Below, one piece after another: positions 21,583-32,645 of a stretch of 64,000 bases of DNA. This stretch comes from Chaetoceros tenuissimus (lineage: Eukaryota; Bacillariophyta; Thalassiosirophyceae; Chaetocerotales; Chaetocerotaceae). The notes under the pieces were generated by a model. The model had not been told where the DNA came from. It was given only the letters and a program-made list of their open reading frames with translations, and ran no database searches. Location of the stretch: contig BLLK01000069.1 of assembly GCA_021927905.1 (NCBI GenBank), positions 1,178,001 to 1,242,000 of the forward strand, given 5' to 3'. Within the stretch, counting starts at the first letter, position 1; each line of letters begins with the position of its first letter. The position numbers and the translations under genes were made by a program.

Positions 21583-22899
21583 GTGTTCACACAATATTCA
21601 GAGAATGTATCTTTCAATATAAGCAGAGGTTTTACTCATAAATCAAAGATGGAGAAATCCAAAAGCATAAAAGTAGAAAAGGAAATTATTGAATTGCTTT
21701 CGTCTTCTGACGAAGATACAGCAAAACCAGATCCACAACAGCAAAAGCGTAAGAGAGTGTTTTCTGATGACGATAGTTTGTTGGATTCACCACGTCCTTC
21801 ACCGGAAGTATCTCAACCTGTACAAAGAGATCTTTTAGGCCAAACTGGTACTTTCTCAAATTCTCTTTCGACTTCCTATAAAAACAGTCAGAGATCTCGT
21901 AGTGGTGGTGTCAGACCACTCATACCTACCCAACTTCAATTTAGTAATGCAACACAAGATACGACCAGACTCTCTGCTTTGAGTAATGCATCTTCAATCG
22001 GAAATTCTCTTCAACAGATGCCAGATTACAACACAGATGTCCCTTCATTTCCTTCACTTGCGCAATTGACACCAGGGAGTGGCTTTCTATCTGCTTCATC
22101 TTCAACAACTTCCTCTCGTATTCTCTCAAACTATAATGGGGGTGCCACTGCTTTGCCTTCATTTGCACAGCAGACGCAAATGTCAGGCATAGCTTCTACT
22201 AAACCAAAGAAAAAGAGTAGCCAGAAAAAAACTTATGGCGGGTGGTGGGTTAAAAAGGAAATTTTTGATAGCACCCACTTGGAAGGTGAGTTTCCAACTA
22301 TAGTTGATTAATACATGTGTTCTTTTTCTCATTCTCTTTTTGTTATCATTACAGGTATGCGTATTGATGCAGAAGCGGAAGTTTTGAAGAGAGAACATGC
22401 AAAATTCCGAGGAAATCTATTTCATGGAATGAAAAACTTTGTATATTCCTACAAGAAAGCTTATACAGATATGGAGAATGAGCTAGTCGAAAGTACTCGC
22501 GGGATAGTATTTTCTAATACTTGCCGTTACAAGAGAACACAGTGTGATGGGCCAATTGAAATTTTAGATGAGATGGAAAGGGGTGGTCTGTGTATGTCTG
22601 TCTTTTTGAAATCTTTCAATGTGGATGGCACTATTGTTAAAAACTCGGTAGCAAGCAAAAGTAAGAAAACGAAAACTGGATGGGGAATTTTTGGATTGAA
22701 ATGGTTGATGGAAATGTTCTTTGGTTATATTCCAAGAGTACCAAAATTTACTTTTATTGAGTATGGTGGATTTCCGTGGACTAATGGTACTCGTAGAGAA
22801 AAAATCTATTCATATCTACGATGTGAGGAACTCATTGCGTACATGAAAGCAAAATATGATGCAAAGGCAGAATCTTTGTTGAAGAATGAAAAATTGTAG
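21583..22899 (+). CDS. Second MULE gene, unknown function, SUMO-interaction-like motif
   Basis: Exons 21583-22285 and 22355-22899 (GTGAGT to ATTACAG; phase 1); 415 residues, or 393 if the Met at 21649 is used. The N-terminal half is low-complexity (Ser, Gln, Pro, Thr). Near its start it has EKEIIELLSSSDED, a hydrophobic core followed by Ser and acidic residues, the form of a SUMO-interacting motif. The C-terminal half (after GGWWVKKEIFD) is a compact, aromatic-rich region (RGNLFHGMKNFVYSYKKAY, WGIFGLKWLMEMFFGY) that looks globular but matches no family I know. Because it lies inside the inverted repeats, on the transposase strand, it is most likely an accessory factor of the element. Function not assigned. 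Confidence 0.72.
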
Positions 22900-23058
22900 A
22901 GGATATTGGAAGATGGAATTTCTAGTACAAGGTTGTGTGTTCTTGTTGTTGTAACATACTGTAATAACTATGTAAAGAAGTAACTAACATTCAAATAACT
23001 TGAAATCTATTGGCACATTGTAATCCCATGAAAAACAGTGAACAGTGATGTAGTCCCG

Positions 23059-23147
23059 TGTACCACAGGTGAGTTATCCGTGAAGGAGGTGGTATTAGAA
23101 ATTTCGGTGTAATCGGTGCAAGATTTTTTCGGTGCCAGAACGAACTC
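23059..23147 (-). repeat. Right terminal inverted repeat of the MULE
   Basis: Reverse-complement partner of 17004-17092. It is followed at 23148-23159 by the second copy of the target duplication TATAAAAATGTA. Confidence 0.93.
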
Positions 23148-23159
23148 TATAAAAATGTA
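23148..23159. repeat. Right target-site duplication of the MULE
   Basis: An exact copy of 16992-17003, directly outside the right inverted repeat. Confidence 0.85.
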
Positions 23160-23452
23160 TCGAAAACGTGGAGAGAGAAAAAACAAAAATGAAAAAGATG
23201 AAATTGAAATGAATGGCTTCTATGCTTCCCCTATCGAGTAAGGATTTACATTGAACTTAGACACGCGACTCAGTTAATTTTTGTAGGAAACAAGATTGAG
23301 TCCCAGCAGCTTGAACTTATCATCCCAACACCAGTCCGAACACAACATCTCCCTCCTCTTTCAGTGTGGGCACTAAAGGTTCATCAAACAGCTGCGTCCA
23401 AGGAACTTCACAACATAAACCATCAAACATACCATTCAATAGAATTCAAGAA

Positions 23453-26117
23453 ATGCCAAGACCTCGGAGATCAACTACTAACTACGCCGCAGCAGCGGAT
23501 GAAGCTCCAGCGGCAAAGAAGAGCGCGAATCCACCCAAAAAGGCTTCTGTCAAAGCCGAGTCAAAAAATACCGAGAAGAAGGGGCGGAGACTATCTGCCG
23601 AAGTTCTAGAAGAACGCGCTGATAAAGCCGCCGTCCATTGGGAGGACTGCTTCAAGGATTTGGTAAAGTTTCACAAGAAGCATGGACATAGTCTCGTCCC
23701 AAAGATATATCCTGAAAATCAAAAATTAGCATATTGGGTTCAGAGGAATAGAAAGTGAGTCCCAATGATTGTTGCATATCTGCTATGGTATTTTACGGAT
23801 ACAAATCATGATCTAACACATTTCTATCTCCTTACTTATAGACATTATAAGCTCTTTAACGCAAAGCAAAAGAGTTTGCTGGATGCAAAACGTATCAAGA
23901 GGCTTGAAAAGCTAGATTTCATATTTGTTGCTAGAGGAGCTGAAATCCAATCTGAGATTGAAAAGAAGAAGAAGCGTGAAAAGGGTATTGCCAAATGGAA
24001 CAGACACTTTAAAGAACTAAAGGAATACAAAGCTAAAAATGGTGACTGTTTAGTTCCTAAATGCTTCGAGGAAAATAGAGCACTTGCTAGCTGGGTATAC
24101 AACCAGAGATTCCAATTCAAGAAGATGAACGAGGGCGTTGACGTGCCTCTTGACGAGGAAAGAATTAAAAAGCTCAATGCTGTTGGGTTTTGTTGGAAAG
24201 CAAAAACCAATGAAGCATGGAGGGAGAGTGACAGAGTCCGTAGACGTGAAAAATCTCAGGACGGATGGGATGAGAAGTTTGAGGCGCTTGTGGATTTCAA
24301 AAAAAAGCATGGTCATACTTGTGTACCAAAGACTTACAAACCAGATCAACCGCTCTCATCTTGGGTTTTTCGAATGCGTAGACAGTATGGTTTTAGAATG
24401 GCTGGCAAAATCAATAATATGAGTGATGATAGATTGGAAAGGTTGAAAAAAGTAAGTTACAACGGGTGTAGAAAATGATGAGTTATTTCATAACCATGCC
24501 TAACACAATGATTTTGCACACAAGATTGGATTTCAGTTTAGAGTGAGACCTTTGAAGGGACAAACCAAAGCAGATTTGAAATTCAAGGCCAAGGCTACCA
24601 AGTCCGCCAAGTCTCGCCCTTCTAGATCTAGTAGGTCGAAGAAAGAATCTGTGAAAGAGGAATCATCAGATGAAGAGGAAGAGAAAGTGGAAGCGGAAGC
24701 AGCGGAAGCGGAGGAGGAAGATAAAAAGAGTACTAGCGCTGGAGCACGCACACGATTTCCGCGTAATGCTAAGGCGATTGCAAGTGCCTTGACAAAACCA
24801 CCTCCTGCTTCAATGAAATCTGCGTCCAAACGTAAAGTTAAAAAGGAAACAAAAGAGGACGATAGAAAAATGCCTGCGAAACCGGATCCTGTCGATGACA
24901 CTGAAAAAGCCGAAGATGAAAGACCAAGACGTGCTTCAAGATCTCGAGCAGCAAAATCATCTAACGCTGATAGTATGGAAAGTGCTGTTACCACAGTATC
25001 GGATCGAACAAAGAGAAAGGAACTAAGGAGTCTCAAAAGAAAAAGTCCAGCTTCGAAGCCTGAACAAGAGCCGAAAAAGAAATCTAGAGTAACAAGTCCT
25101 AGTAAGGCTGATTCAAAGAAAGCAGAGCCTAAGAAACCTCAGCCCATGGAAATTGGAAGCTCCCCTGTAGTTTCCACCAGAACCACTAGAACTTCTTTGG
25201 CAGCAAGAGCATCAGAAACCAAGGACTCCCAGGAGAATATGGAGAAGACCACCAAGCCCGCAGATGTTCCACCACCAAAGACAAGAACATCTCCACGAAG
25301 ATCAAAAGAGAATCAGAAAGAGAATCAGAAAGAGAGTACAGAAGTAATTCAAGAAAAGTCTATTTTAAAGGCGAGAAGAAGCCCAAGAGTTTCATTACAA
25401 AAACCTACCCCCGAACCAACAAAGCCCTCAAGAAAAACTTCTACAAGCAAGGAGGCAAAGGTGCCATCTAAGAAGTCTAAAGATGAATCTTCGAAGAAAA
25501 ATACTTCAAACGATAAGAAGGAACATGTTCCAAACGAGGTGACCTCTACTGAAACTCCAAAAAGAACTGAGCCCTTGAGAAGATCTACACGAAAGAGATC
25601 AGTTGATGCAATTGAGCAGATTCCATCAGCTACAGAACCACCAGTAGAAGAACCCGCAAAGAGAACAAGACCTACTAGGGCGGCAGCAGCGAAATACGCA
25701 ACAGTGAAGACTGATATTGCACCAAAGAAGAAAACTACCAAAAAGGCGTCAGCAAAGAAACCAGCGACAAAGCCTTCGAAAACCACCGCAGCAAAGAAGA
25801 CTCCAGAACCAAAAACAAAGGCGAATCCAGAACCACAGGCCGTAGCGAAACCGGAACCAAAGAAAAAGGAGCTTGTATATGAAAGCGAAGAAGAATCGGA
25901 CGACGAATTTGATACAATTCAGCAATATATGGTTTCACCTCGGGAAGAAAAACGAAAAGAGAAGAAACAAAAGAAATATACTGAAAAGCAAAAGATTTAC
26001 ATTTTTAGTGACAGTGAGAGTGAAGGCTTCAGTGACGATGATTCAAGTGTAGAGGGGACTACAAAAAGATATTACAGTGGCGATGAATATGAAAGAAGTG
26101 ATGACGAAGGTATGTAA
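23453..26117 (+). CDS. Protein with three helicase-associated (HA) domains and a long basic tail
   Basis: Exons 23453-23754, 23842-24451 and 24525-26117 with matching phases; 834 residues. An in-frame ATG at 23366 could add 29 residues. Three copies of the helicase-associated domain (about 65-70 residues: W-x3-F-x2-L-x2-F, GHxxVP, LAxWV, RxxRL) lie near residues 59, 150 and 240, each with a HGH/NGD-x-x-VP core (KHGHSLVP, KNGDCLVP, KHGHTCVP). No helicase motor is present. Residues after about 315 are very basic and Ser/Thr/Pro/Lys-rich, with RRSTRKRS, KKTTKKASAKK and an acidic patch near the end (EESDDEFD). HA domains are predicted nucleic-acid binders and are abundant in diatoms; with this tail a chromatin or DNA-binding role is likely. 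Both introns fall at or near the ends of HA repeats. Confidence 0.85.
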
Positions 26118-26209
26118 TAGGTAGGGTGCTGAGCACTGTTGAAATGAAATTCTTTTGCATGTCAAGAAGCAAGTGGGGTGTGACTTTCTATTCATAAAAT
26201 TCTCCAAAT

Positions 26210-26960
26210 GAAAGTACTACATAAAAGTTAAAATATACATATTTATTTCGAACAATATCAAATAATCGCNNNNNNNNNNNNNNNNNNNNNNNNNNNNNNN
26301 NNNNNNNNNNNNNNNNNNNNNNNNNNNNNNNNNNNNNNNNNNNNNNNNNNNNNNNNNNNNNNNNNNNNNTTCGACATCAGACAATGCCTCATTCTCTACA
26401 TTCGGACTACCATCTGCATCGGCCTTTTCAAATGCTGTAGCTCTCATAGAAAGAACTTTAGTCTCCTGTGTTGCTTGTACTTTTGCCAACGCATTACCTG
26501 CATATATTGGACGAACAAATGTATCTTCAGACAATACTTCTACAACATCTGTAATAGGTGAACAATCCAAAACGGCTGCTGCACGTGGTAATACATTTGA
26601 ACCAAATTTACTAGCTGGTGCTAGGATATGTGTAAATTTATGGGTATCTTGTACCTTCTTTACCGAATTTGCAATAGATTCTGCAAGTGCATGGTATTCC
26701 AAGGGTTGATCTGTGTGTATAACCTTTGATACAGACGAAGGGAGAGAAGATGCATCCAAAGCTTTATTAGTGAGAAGAGTGATTGGACCTGAATGAAGCT
26801 TTTGGGCAGCTGTGATTGTAGCTAAAGTGGATGCTGCAACTTCATTCTCTCCTGCAGGTTCTGCAATGATCAAAGTAGACGCATTTCGAAGAGCCGATGA
26901 GAAGAGTGCAGGATGGTTCTGTTTCATCCTTCTGCTTGCTAGACTGAATTTTGACAACAT
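26210..26960 (-). CDS. ETFA: Electron transfer flavoprotein alpha subunit, cut by an assembly gap
   Basis: The N-terminal 196 or so residues are readable from the ATG at 26960. They start with a mitochondrial-type presequence (MLSKFSLASRRMKQNHPALF) and then the ETF alpha domain I: STLIIAEPAGENEV, FTHILAPASKFGSNVLPRAAA, TDVVEVLSEDTFVRPIYAGN and LSMRATAFEKA. The frame then enters 100 N at 26270-26369. The family needs another 110-130 residues, including the FAD-binding domain II, which is longer than the N run, so the gap is underestimated or a further intron is hidden. The 50 bases beyond the gap carry stop codons in the expected frame. The protein passes electrons from acyl-CoA dehydrogenases to ETF-ubiquinone oxidoreductase in mitochondria. 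Confidence 0.85.
26270..26369. other. Assembly gap of exactly 100 N
   Basis: A round-number run of N, most likely a placeholder of unknown true length. It removes the C-terminal part of the ETF alpha gene. Confidence 0.98.
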
Positions 26961-27586
26961 GATGATTCACGATTTTTCTTTTTACAAATGATTGTTCAAT
27001 TTGATTCTACTTCTTCCGCAAACACTTAGATCAGAGAAATATATCTTATTTTTCGTGTTGAATGGTGAATTTATGTTCCTCCTCTAGTTTGATTTGTTCT
27101 CCTTCGCATCAAACATCAAAAGATGTGATGGCTTGGAAGCCTTTTGCAGCAGCAGCAGCATCATCATTGATTGGGTGTCAGGTGTCAGGGATCTTTTGAT
27201 CAATTTATTGATAGATTCTTAAAAAGCCCCTTACCTAAAAAAGGGGGAGTTCTTATTATCCAACGCTTGCATCTTTTGAATTTTGACATGCACATAAATA
27301 ACACATAACCAGCGACAGGTTACCACCGTCAACTTCATCACTACATCACAAAACATCACTGCTTCCAATTTATTTTGATAAAAGAATAAGCAGTTACTGA
27401 GATACACGCACAAAAGCCAGAACTCACGATATCATTTGCTTGTGTGGATATATTTCAGAGCTTCAATATTTCTTGAATCTTCTTTCTAGCTTTCAATAGC
27501 CTGCAGACTAAATAGCTCCCATCTCCTAGTTAGGTCTTCATTTCACAAATCTATTACCAAGTGGCCAACCACTTTTTCAATACAAA
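26961..27586. other. Divergent spacer between ETFA and the EF-hand gene
   Basis: 626 bp of AT-rich DNA with no supportable exon. It must contain the promoters of both genes. A CAGCAGCAGCAG run at 27148-27160 is a short simple repeat. Confidence 0.5.
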
Positions 27587-28360
27587 ATGTCAAACATAGC
27601 ATCCAACACTGCATCGCCCCCTGATATTGAAACAGGAGTTGTCGCAGATGCAAGTGTCAAGCCACCTAGAGAGCAACTGACAGATATTGCAGAAAATACC
27701 TTCATCGAAATCATAGCAATTATTCTAGCTGTGAGCGCACTCATTGTATCATGCGTAGCACTCGCCCTAAATGGTGATAGCACTCCTATGAAAATATCCA
27801 CCATTCTTACACTGATCCTAGCTCCATATTCTGTGTACCAACAAAAGAGTATCACAAACATTCAAGCCTTTATTGAAACACACAAAGCACTAAAGGAAGA
27901 AGTAGACTCACTAGATGCAACTAATAAACAATTACGAGCTTCAGAACAAGACTTGAAAGAGACTGTAACTGGCTTGGAAGAAAAGCAAAAAATAATGACA
28001 CAATTGCAACAGACCAAGTCCGCAACTATACAAGATTTTCGAAATGAAATGGAAAAGAACAAAAGTACTATTGAACTCATGCGTAAGAATGTTCGTGCTG
28101 CTGCTCTTCAGAATATATTGGAAGTAGTTTTCGTTGCAGATGGCGATAATGATCAGAAAATCTCAAAGAAGGAGGAGAATGCTTTGATCAAGAGTTTGAG
28201 AGAAATTAATGGAGTTCATGTGGATGAAAAGAAGTTTCGCAAACATTTGCATAGTAAGGATAATTCTATCCAAGGGGTCATTGATATCATTGAGAATATG
28301 ATGGATGAAAATCATAGTTCTGGCGACGACACCATTTTCACCTTTGATCAAAGTAGTTAG
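27587..28360 (+). CDS. Two-helix membrane protein with coiled coil and one EF-hand
   Basis: A single exon of 257 residues. Residues 40-65 (IEIIAIILAVSALIVSCVALAL) and 70-88 (STILTLILAPYSVYQ) are membrane helices. Residues 95-175 form a charged coiled coil. Near residue 184 there is a canonical EF-hand loop, D-G-D-N-D-Q-K-I-S-K-K-E-E, with ligands at positions 1, 3, 5 and 12; a second, degenerate partner may follow (VDEKKFRKHLHSKDNS). The layout suggests a membrane-anchored oligomeric calcium sensor. No named family is recognised, and the coding status is strong. Confidence 0.75.
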   Translation: MSNIASNTASPPDIETGVVADASVKPPREQLTDIAENTFIEIIAIILAVSALIVSCVALALNGDSTPMKISTILTLILAPYSVYQQKSITNIQAFIETHKALKEEVDSLDATNKQLRASEQDLKETVTGLEEKQKIMTQLQQTKSATIQDFRNEMEKNKSTIELMRKNVRAAALQNILEVVFVADGDNDQKISKKEENALIKSLREINGVHVDEKKFRKHLHSKDNSIQGVIDIIENMMDENHSSGDDTIFTFDQSS

Positions 28361-28551
28361 TTTGGAAATGTATCTTATGGGAGAATAATGTGGTGACGAT
28401 GAAACAGGGCGGGAGTTTAAAAAAAAGATTGTAAACAAATATATTTTAGAAGAAACATATGTTTTCATTTATACCACATCTAAAATATGTATTCACTCGC
28501 ATTTGACTTGATCGGTTGACTTGTACACTTTGAACTTGTCAGAAGTTTCGG

Positions 28552-28758
28552 CTACACATCGAGTGAAATAAATTCTTGGAGACAACTACAACACTTGGTT
28601 ACTTTAAAGTTGTGATAATTCATTCTGTTACATTTTACACATACGTCAAAGAAATCAAGTTCGCAAGGAACACATGAAAGATGCACTCCCTGATCTGTGA
28701 GTTGCTTCCTCAAAAGTTCCACTTCTGAATCATCTTTCATCTTGTTTGCTTCGCTCAT
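28552..28758 (-). CDS. Small Cys-rich protein, possible zinc-binding
   Basis: 68 residues. After a charged helix (DDSEVELLRKQLTDQG) come three Cys pairs: CVPC, CVKC and CCSC, spaced so that the pairs could bind zinc as a small ribbon. It has no homology I recognise. The short length and single exon leave room for doubt, but the pattern of cysteines is unlikely by chance. Confidence 0.5.
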   Translation of the reverse strand: MSEANKMKDDSEVELLRKQLTDQGVHLSCVPCELDFFDVCVKCNRMNYHNFKVTKCCSCLQEFISLDV

Positions 28759-29345
28759 AAAAAAATTAGACTATATCAGAAGAAGCTTCTTAAAAATTGT
28801 ATGTTGCTGACTTCTTTGTAACATGGAGAGGAAAAAAGAACACTTCTTTACGGTGATCCTTCTTCTTTGCCTTCGGGTTCGGGATTTTTGGCGGGCACTT
28901 CATATTGGACGTTTCTAGCTAGTAGCACTCAATCAATGATGTAATAATGAAATTTTACTTTGAATGAGTAAATATAAAATAAAGGGGAATCTGTTAGATT
29001 GCTAACCATCATAACTTCTTATACGCTAGAGTCGAAGTGACTCGGTAGAAGTAAATAGGAGGGAAAACTAAGAAACTACAGCATAGCATGAAGCATCAAG
29101 ATAATGAAGGGAGTGTCAAGTTAGTCGTGGATTGTCAATAAATAACTTACCGCATACTACAAGCACTAGAGGTTATGGACCGAAAAGTACGTGTTATAAA
29201 AATGCATCGTTCATTACTGCGACGTAGTATCCAAACACGATGTAAGTGAAATCAAGCCTCTGTTTGAGAAAGATAGACGCTTGTTCCGTATCTTTTGCAC
29301 ACTCTTTGTATTCTCAGCCATTGAAAAAGATTCCCATTTGACACC
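28759..29345. other. Divergent spacer, 587 bp
   Basis: AT-rich region between the Cys-rich gene and ribose-5-phosphate isomerase. No exon or RNA gene is visible. It should include the strong promoter implied by the biased codons of the isomerase gene. Confidence 0.5.
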
Positions 29346-30188
29346 ATGAAATTCTTTGCACTTTTTGCAGCAGCAACTCTTTCTACAGCATCAGCATTCG
29401 CACCAGCTGCATTCAAGCCTTCCACACGCTCCTTCTCCATTGATACTTCTCTCAACATGGCTCTTTCTCAAGATGAACTTAAGAAGATGGTTGGATACAA
29501 GTCCGTTGATGACTACGTAAAGTCCGGTATGGTTGTTGGACTTGGAACTGGAAGTACTGCATACTACGCAGTTGAGCGTCTTGGACAGCTTCTCAAGGAT
29601 GGAACCCTTGAGGATATTGTTGCTATCCCAACTTCCATCCGTACCAAGGAGCAGGCTGAGGAGCTTGGAATCCCTCTTGTAACCCTTGACACTCACTCCA
29701 AGTTGGATGTTGCTATTGATGGAGCAGATGAGGTTGACCCAGATTTGAATCTTGTAAAGGGAGGAGGAGGAGCTCTCTTCCGTGAGAAGATTGTTGAGGT
29801 TTGCGCAGACAAGTTCATTGTTATTGTTGATGAATCTAAGCTTTGTGATGGACTTGGACCTGGATTCCCTCTTCCAGTTGAAATTGTTCCATTTTGCCAC
29901 GAACACACTCTTCGCACTGTAGCAGCTCTTCCATCTCTTGCTGGATGTAAGCCAGTTCTTCGTATGGGATCCAGTACTAACAACCAGAACGATGGAGATG
30001 AGATCGCTGTAACTGATAACGGAAACTACATTGTTGACTTGCACTTTGAGGAACCAATCAAGGACGCTGTAAAGGCTGGTGAAGAGCTTAAGAACACTGT
30101 TGGAGTTGTAGAACACGGACTTTTCTGTGGAATGACCACTGCTGTTATTATTGCAGGAGCTGACGGAATCAGTGTCAAGGAGGCTTAA
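29346..30188 (+). CDS. rpiA: Plastid ribose-5-phosphate isomerase A
   Basis: 280 residues, no intron. Residues 1-21 form a signal peptide ending in ASAFAPAAF, the diatom plastid-import motif, followed by a short transit-type segment. The enzyme has all RpiA blocks: GLGTGSTAYYAVERL (phosphate loop), IPTSIRTKEQAEELGI, DVAIDGADEVDPDLNLVKGGGGALFREKI with the catalytic Asp and Lys residues, and DESKLCDGLG. It interconverts ribose 5-phosphate and ribulose 5-phosphate in the Calvin-Benson cycle. Codon use is strongly biased (CTT, GGA, AAG, GTT/GTA), like the translocator gene at 5.6 kb, which fits high expression. Confidence 0.95.
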   Translation: MKFFALFAAATLSTASAFAPAAFKPSTRSFSIDTSLNMALSQDELKKMVGYKSVDDYVKSGMVVGLGTGSTAYYAVERLGQLLKDGTLEDIVAIPTSIRTKEQAEELGIPLVTLDTHSKLDVAIDGADEVDPDLNLVKGGGGALFREKIVEVCADKFIVIVDESKLCDGLGPGFPLPVEIVPFCHEHTLRTVAALPSLAGCKPVLRMGSSTNNQNDGDEIAVTDNGNYIVDLHFEEPIKDAVKAGEELKNTVGVVEHGLFCGMTTAVIIAGADGISVKEA

Positions 30189-30816
30189 ATTTCAAAACAA
30201 ATCATTATAGACGTTTCGACGATTGTAAGGAGGGAACCATCAAAACTCCTCAAGGAAAGTAGGCGCTATTGTACAAGCTAAGCTACACAATTTACTTATT
30301 GCAACGAGAGCAATTGAATACATAAAAAAATAAATATAAAAAATTGAAAAATCTTAGGAGACCTCAATAGTCTAGGTGAAATCGAAATGGAAGTACAATA
30401 GGCTAATACGAAGCCAATCATTATTTCCCGAAAAACACAAATAACAAAGAGTACAACGCATGAACACGAGCACAAAGCACAACAAGTGCCATTTGATTTA
30501 TCTTCCCCCAACCTGACGAATTTTTCATAGCTTAGCTTTCTACTGAAAAGGTTCCCCTTCTCCTTCCCCCCAGTAAGTGTGAACAAATGAACAGAAGAGA
30601 AACAACGACTTCCTTAGATTGTAAATAGGGAGATTATATAATGAAAGAGAAGGGAAGGAGAGAGGGAGTAACCAATGAAATTGTCACGTTTCCACCATTT
30701 TTTCGATGGAAAAATTCCAAAAAATGCTTGACATGTTAATGACTCAAAAGAGGTATGAATGCTTCACATATGATGCAATTCTTCAAAGAGTAATCATAAT
30801 TAATTAAATACAAACT
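30189..30816. other. Spacer between rpiA and the recombinase gene
   Basis: 628 bp. The first part is the rpiA 3' region; the last 200 bp are AT-rich and may be the left end of the mobile element. A short palindrome (CCATTTTTTCGATGG, 30692) is visible but no long terminal repeat, as expected for Cryptons. Confidence 0.4.
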
Positions 30817-32613
30817 ATGGCAGACCAAATTCTACGCTTAGAAGCTACAAGAGGTGCTACTAACAGAGCTCAACTTGCTAGATCTCATCAACAGCAGGCA
30901 AGAGAGCTTGCTATAGCAATTGCACCACTTGTGCAAACAAATGATTGCTATGCTGGACTTGAAAAGAAGTTTAAAAAATATGTTGATCAGCACAGAAACA
31001 ACTTGCCTTTCCAGTTAGCAGCAAATAAGTATGTCAACAAATTTAGCGTTGAGTCATACTATCTTTCGGAGGAAAAGAAACGCATCGTGAAATTTGAAAC
31101 GATGAAAAATACTTGCAAGGCCGTTGACCACCTTTCGGACAGAGAAGGCGGCCCATTATCTCCACAATGTAATATAAGGGAACATGCTGACACCAAACTT
31201 GTTGTAAATCAAGTTTTGGACTATGTGAAGGTCCAGTATAAACAAAAATTGGAAAATAGAGAAGCACAAAATGATCCACATGAAAAGAATCCCTTCAATA
31301 TCATATCTCAAGAAAATATTTCTAAAGTGATGTTCAATAAATTGAGAACTGGTCAGTCTTGGGAGGATGTGGTTGTTTGCTGGTCCATCACCACAACAAC
31401 TCTACTTAGATTTGACCAAGCTCAAGTGGTCACGCTGGACAAACTTTTTTTGAGCACAGACTTGCCGCCATGGGGCATTGAAACACCTTTCGACGGGGAA
31501 GAGTGGAATGAAATTACAAATAATAGACAATCAACAGGAGATGAACGGATGCTGGCCATCCTTTGTCCTCCATTGGATCAGCGGAAAAAAAATAAAGAAA
31601 ATGATAGCTTAAAAACTGAAGGTGTTGGAGCCTTTCGTCACAAGCGCTTTGAACGTTGTCCTCATGGAATTCTAGCATTTTCGCTTCTACAAAAATTTCA
31701 CAATTTAAGGCAGAGAATATCATTTAAAAAAAAGGAGCACACACCACAACACAAAATTCACTGGAGAGATGTGAAGCTATTCAATATATCCTACAACACA
31801 GCTTGGGATCAGTATAACAAGATGATGGAAGATGCTGGTGTACAAAAGTGGTTAAAAACTACCCACATGAGAAAAGCTGGTAGTAACTTATGCACAGCTC
31901 AAGGAATGACGCCGAGCGAGGTAAGAACACTTACAAAACACTCCACGAAACAAGACAATTTTGACAAAAGCTACGGTTGCGAGGTTTCAATACCTGTGGC
32001 TTCCACTATTGCTGGCTTTCGTCCACGTCGTGATGAATATTTTGTTCCACGAACATCAATTTCTGGACCTAGTGAGCCTTTGTCTATGAATCAATGTACT
32101 GTCCTTCTATTTGATGATTATTTGGAATGGGTGGCAGAACAATCTGGTCCAGAAGGAGATAAGAGTTCTGCAGCAAGTCACTTTTTGACACAGCTCATTC
32201 CGTACTTTACACAAGTGGCAATCCAAGATGGGATATATTGGATACACAATTTTCCAAATAATCCGGTGGTTGAATTATTTCTCTCTAAACTACAACGTAC
32301 TTGGCCAGATGGAGGTTACTGTGCTTGGGCACAAACACAGAGAAAAACTTGTAAAGAAAAAATCAAAAATTTTCGTGAGCTCCATGACCTGAAAGGAAAC
32401 GTCCATGACGTGAGAGGAAACGTTTCACAAATTCTACAAATATGCCAGCAGCAAGCTGGTTTGTTGCAGCAGCAAGCCGGCATGTTGCAGCAGTTGCAAA
32501 ATCGTGTAGCTGCTCTACAACAACAACCACAGGAAGGGGGGGAGAGAGTAGTTGAAGGAAACGAACAGCAGCAACAACAGCAGCAACAACAACAGCAGCA
32601 GCAGCAACAACAA

Positions 32614-32645
<32 letters not shown>

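Larger units (their letters stand above)
17004..23147 (+). mobile_element. Complete Mutator-like (MULE) DNA transposon, 6.1 kb
   Basis: Bounded by 89-bp terminal inverted repeats (17004-17092 and 23059-23147) that differ at only one or a few positions, and flanked by an exact 12-bp direct repeat. It contains a spliced MULE transposase gene (17369-21239) and a second spliced gene (21583-22899) on the same strand. Both frames are intact and the repeats are nearly identical, so the insertion looks recent and the element may still be able to move. It sits between two head-to-head host genes, about 60 bp from the start of one and about 300 bp from the start of the other. Insertion near 5' ends is a known preference of plant Mutator elements. 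Confidence 0.93.

Noticed and set aside
29391-30116. Long minus-strand frame opposite rpiA
   Set aside because: A shadow of the codon-biased plus-strand gene; no independent features.
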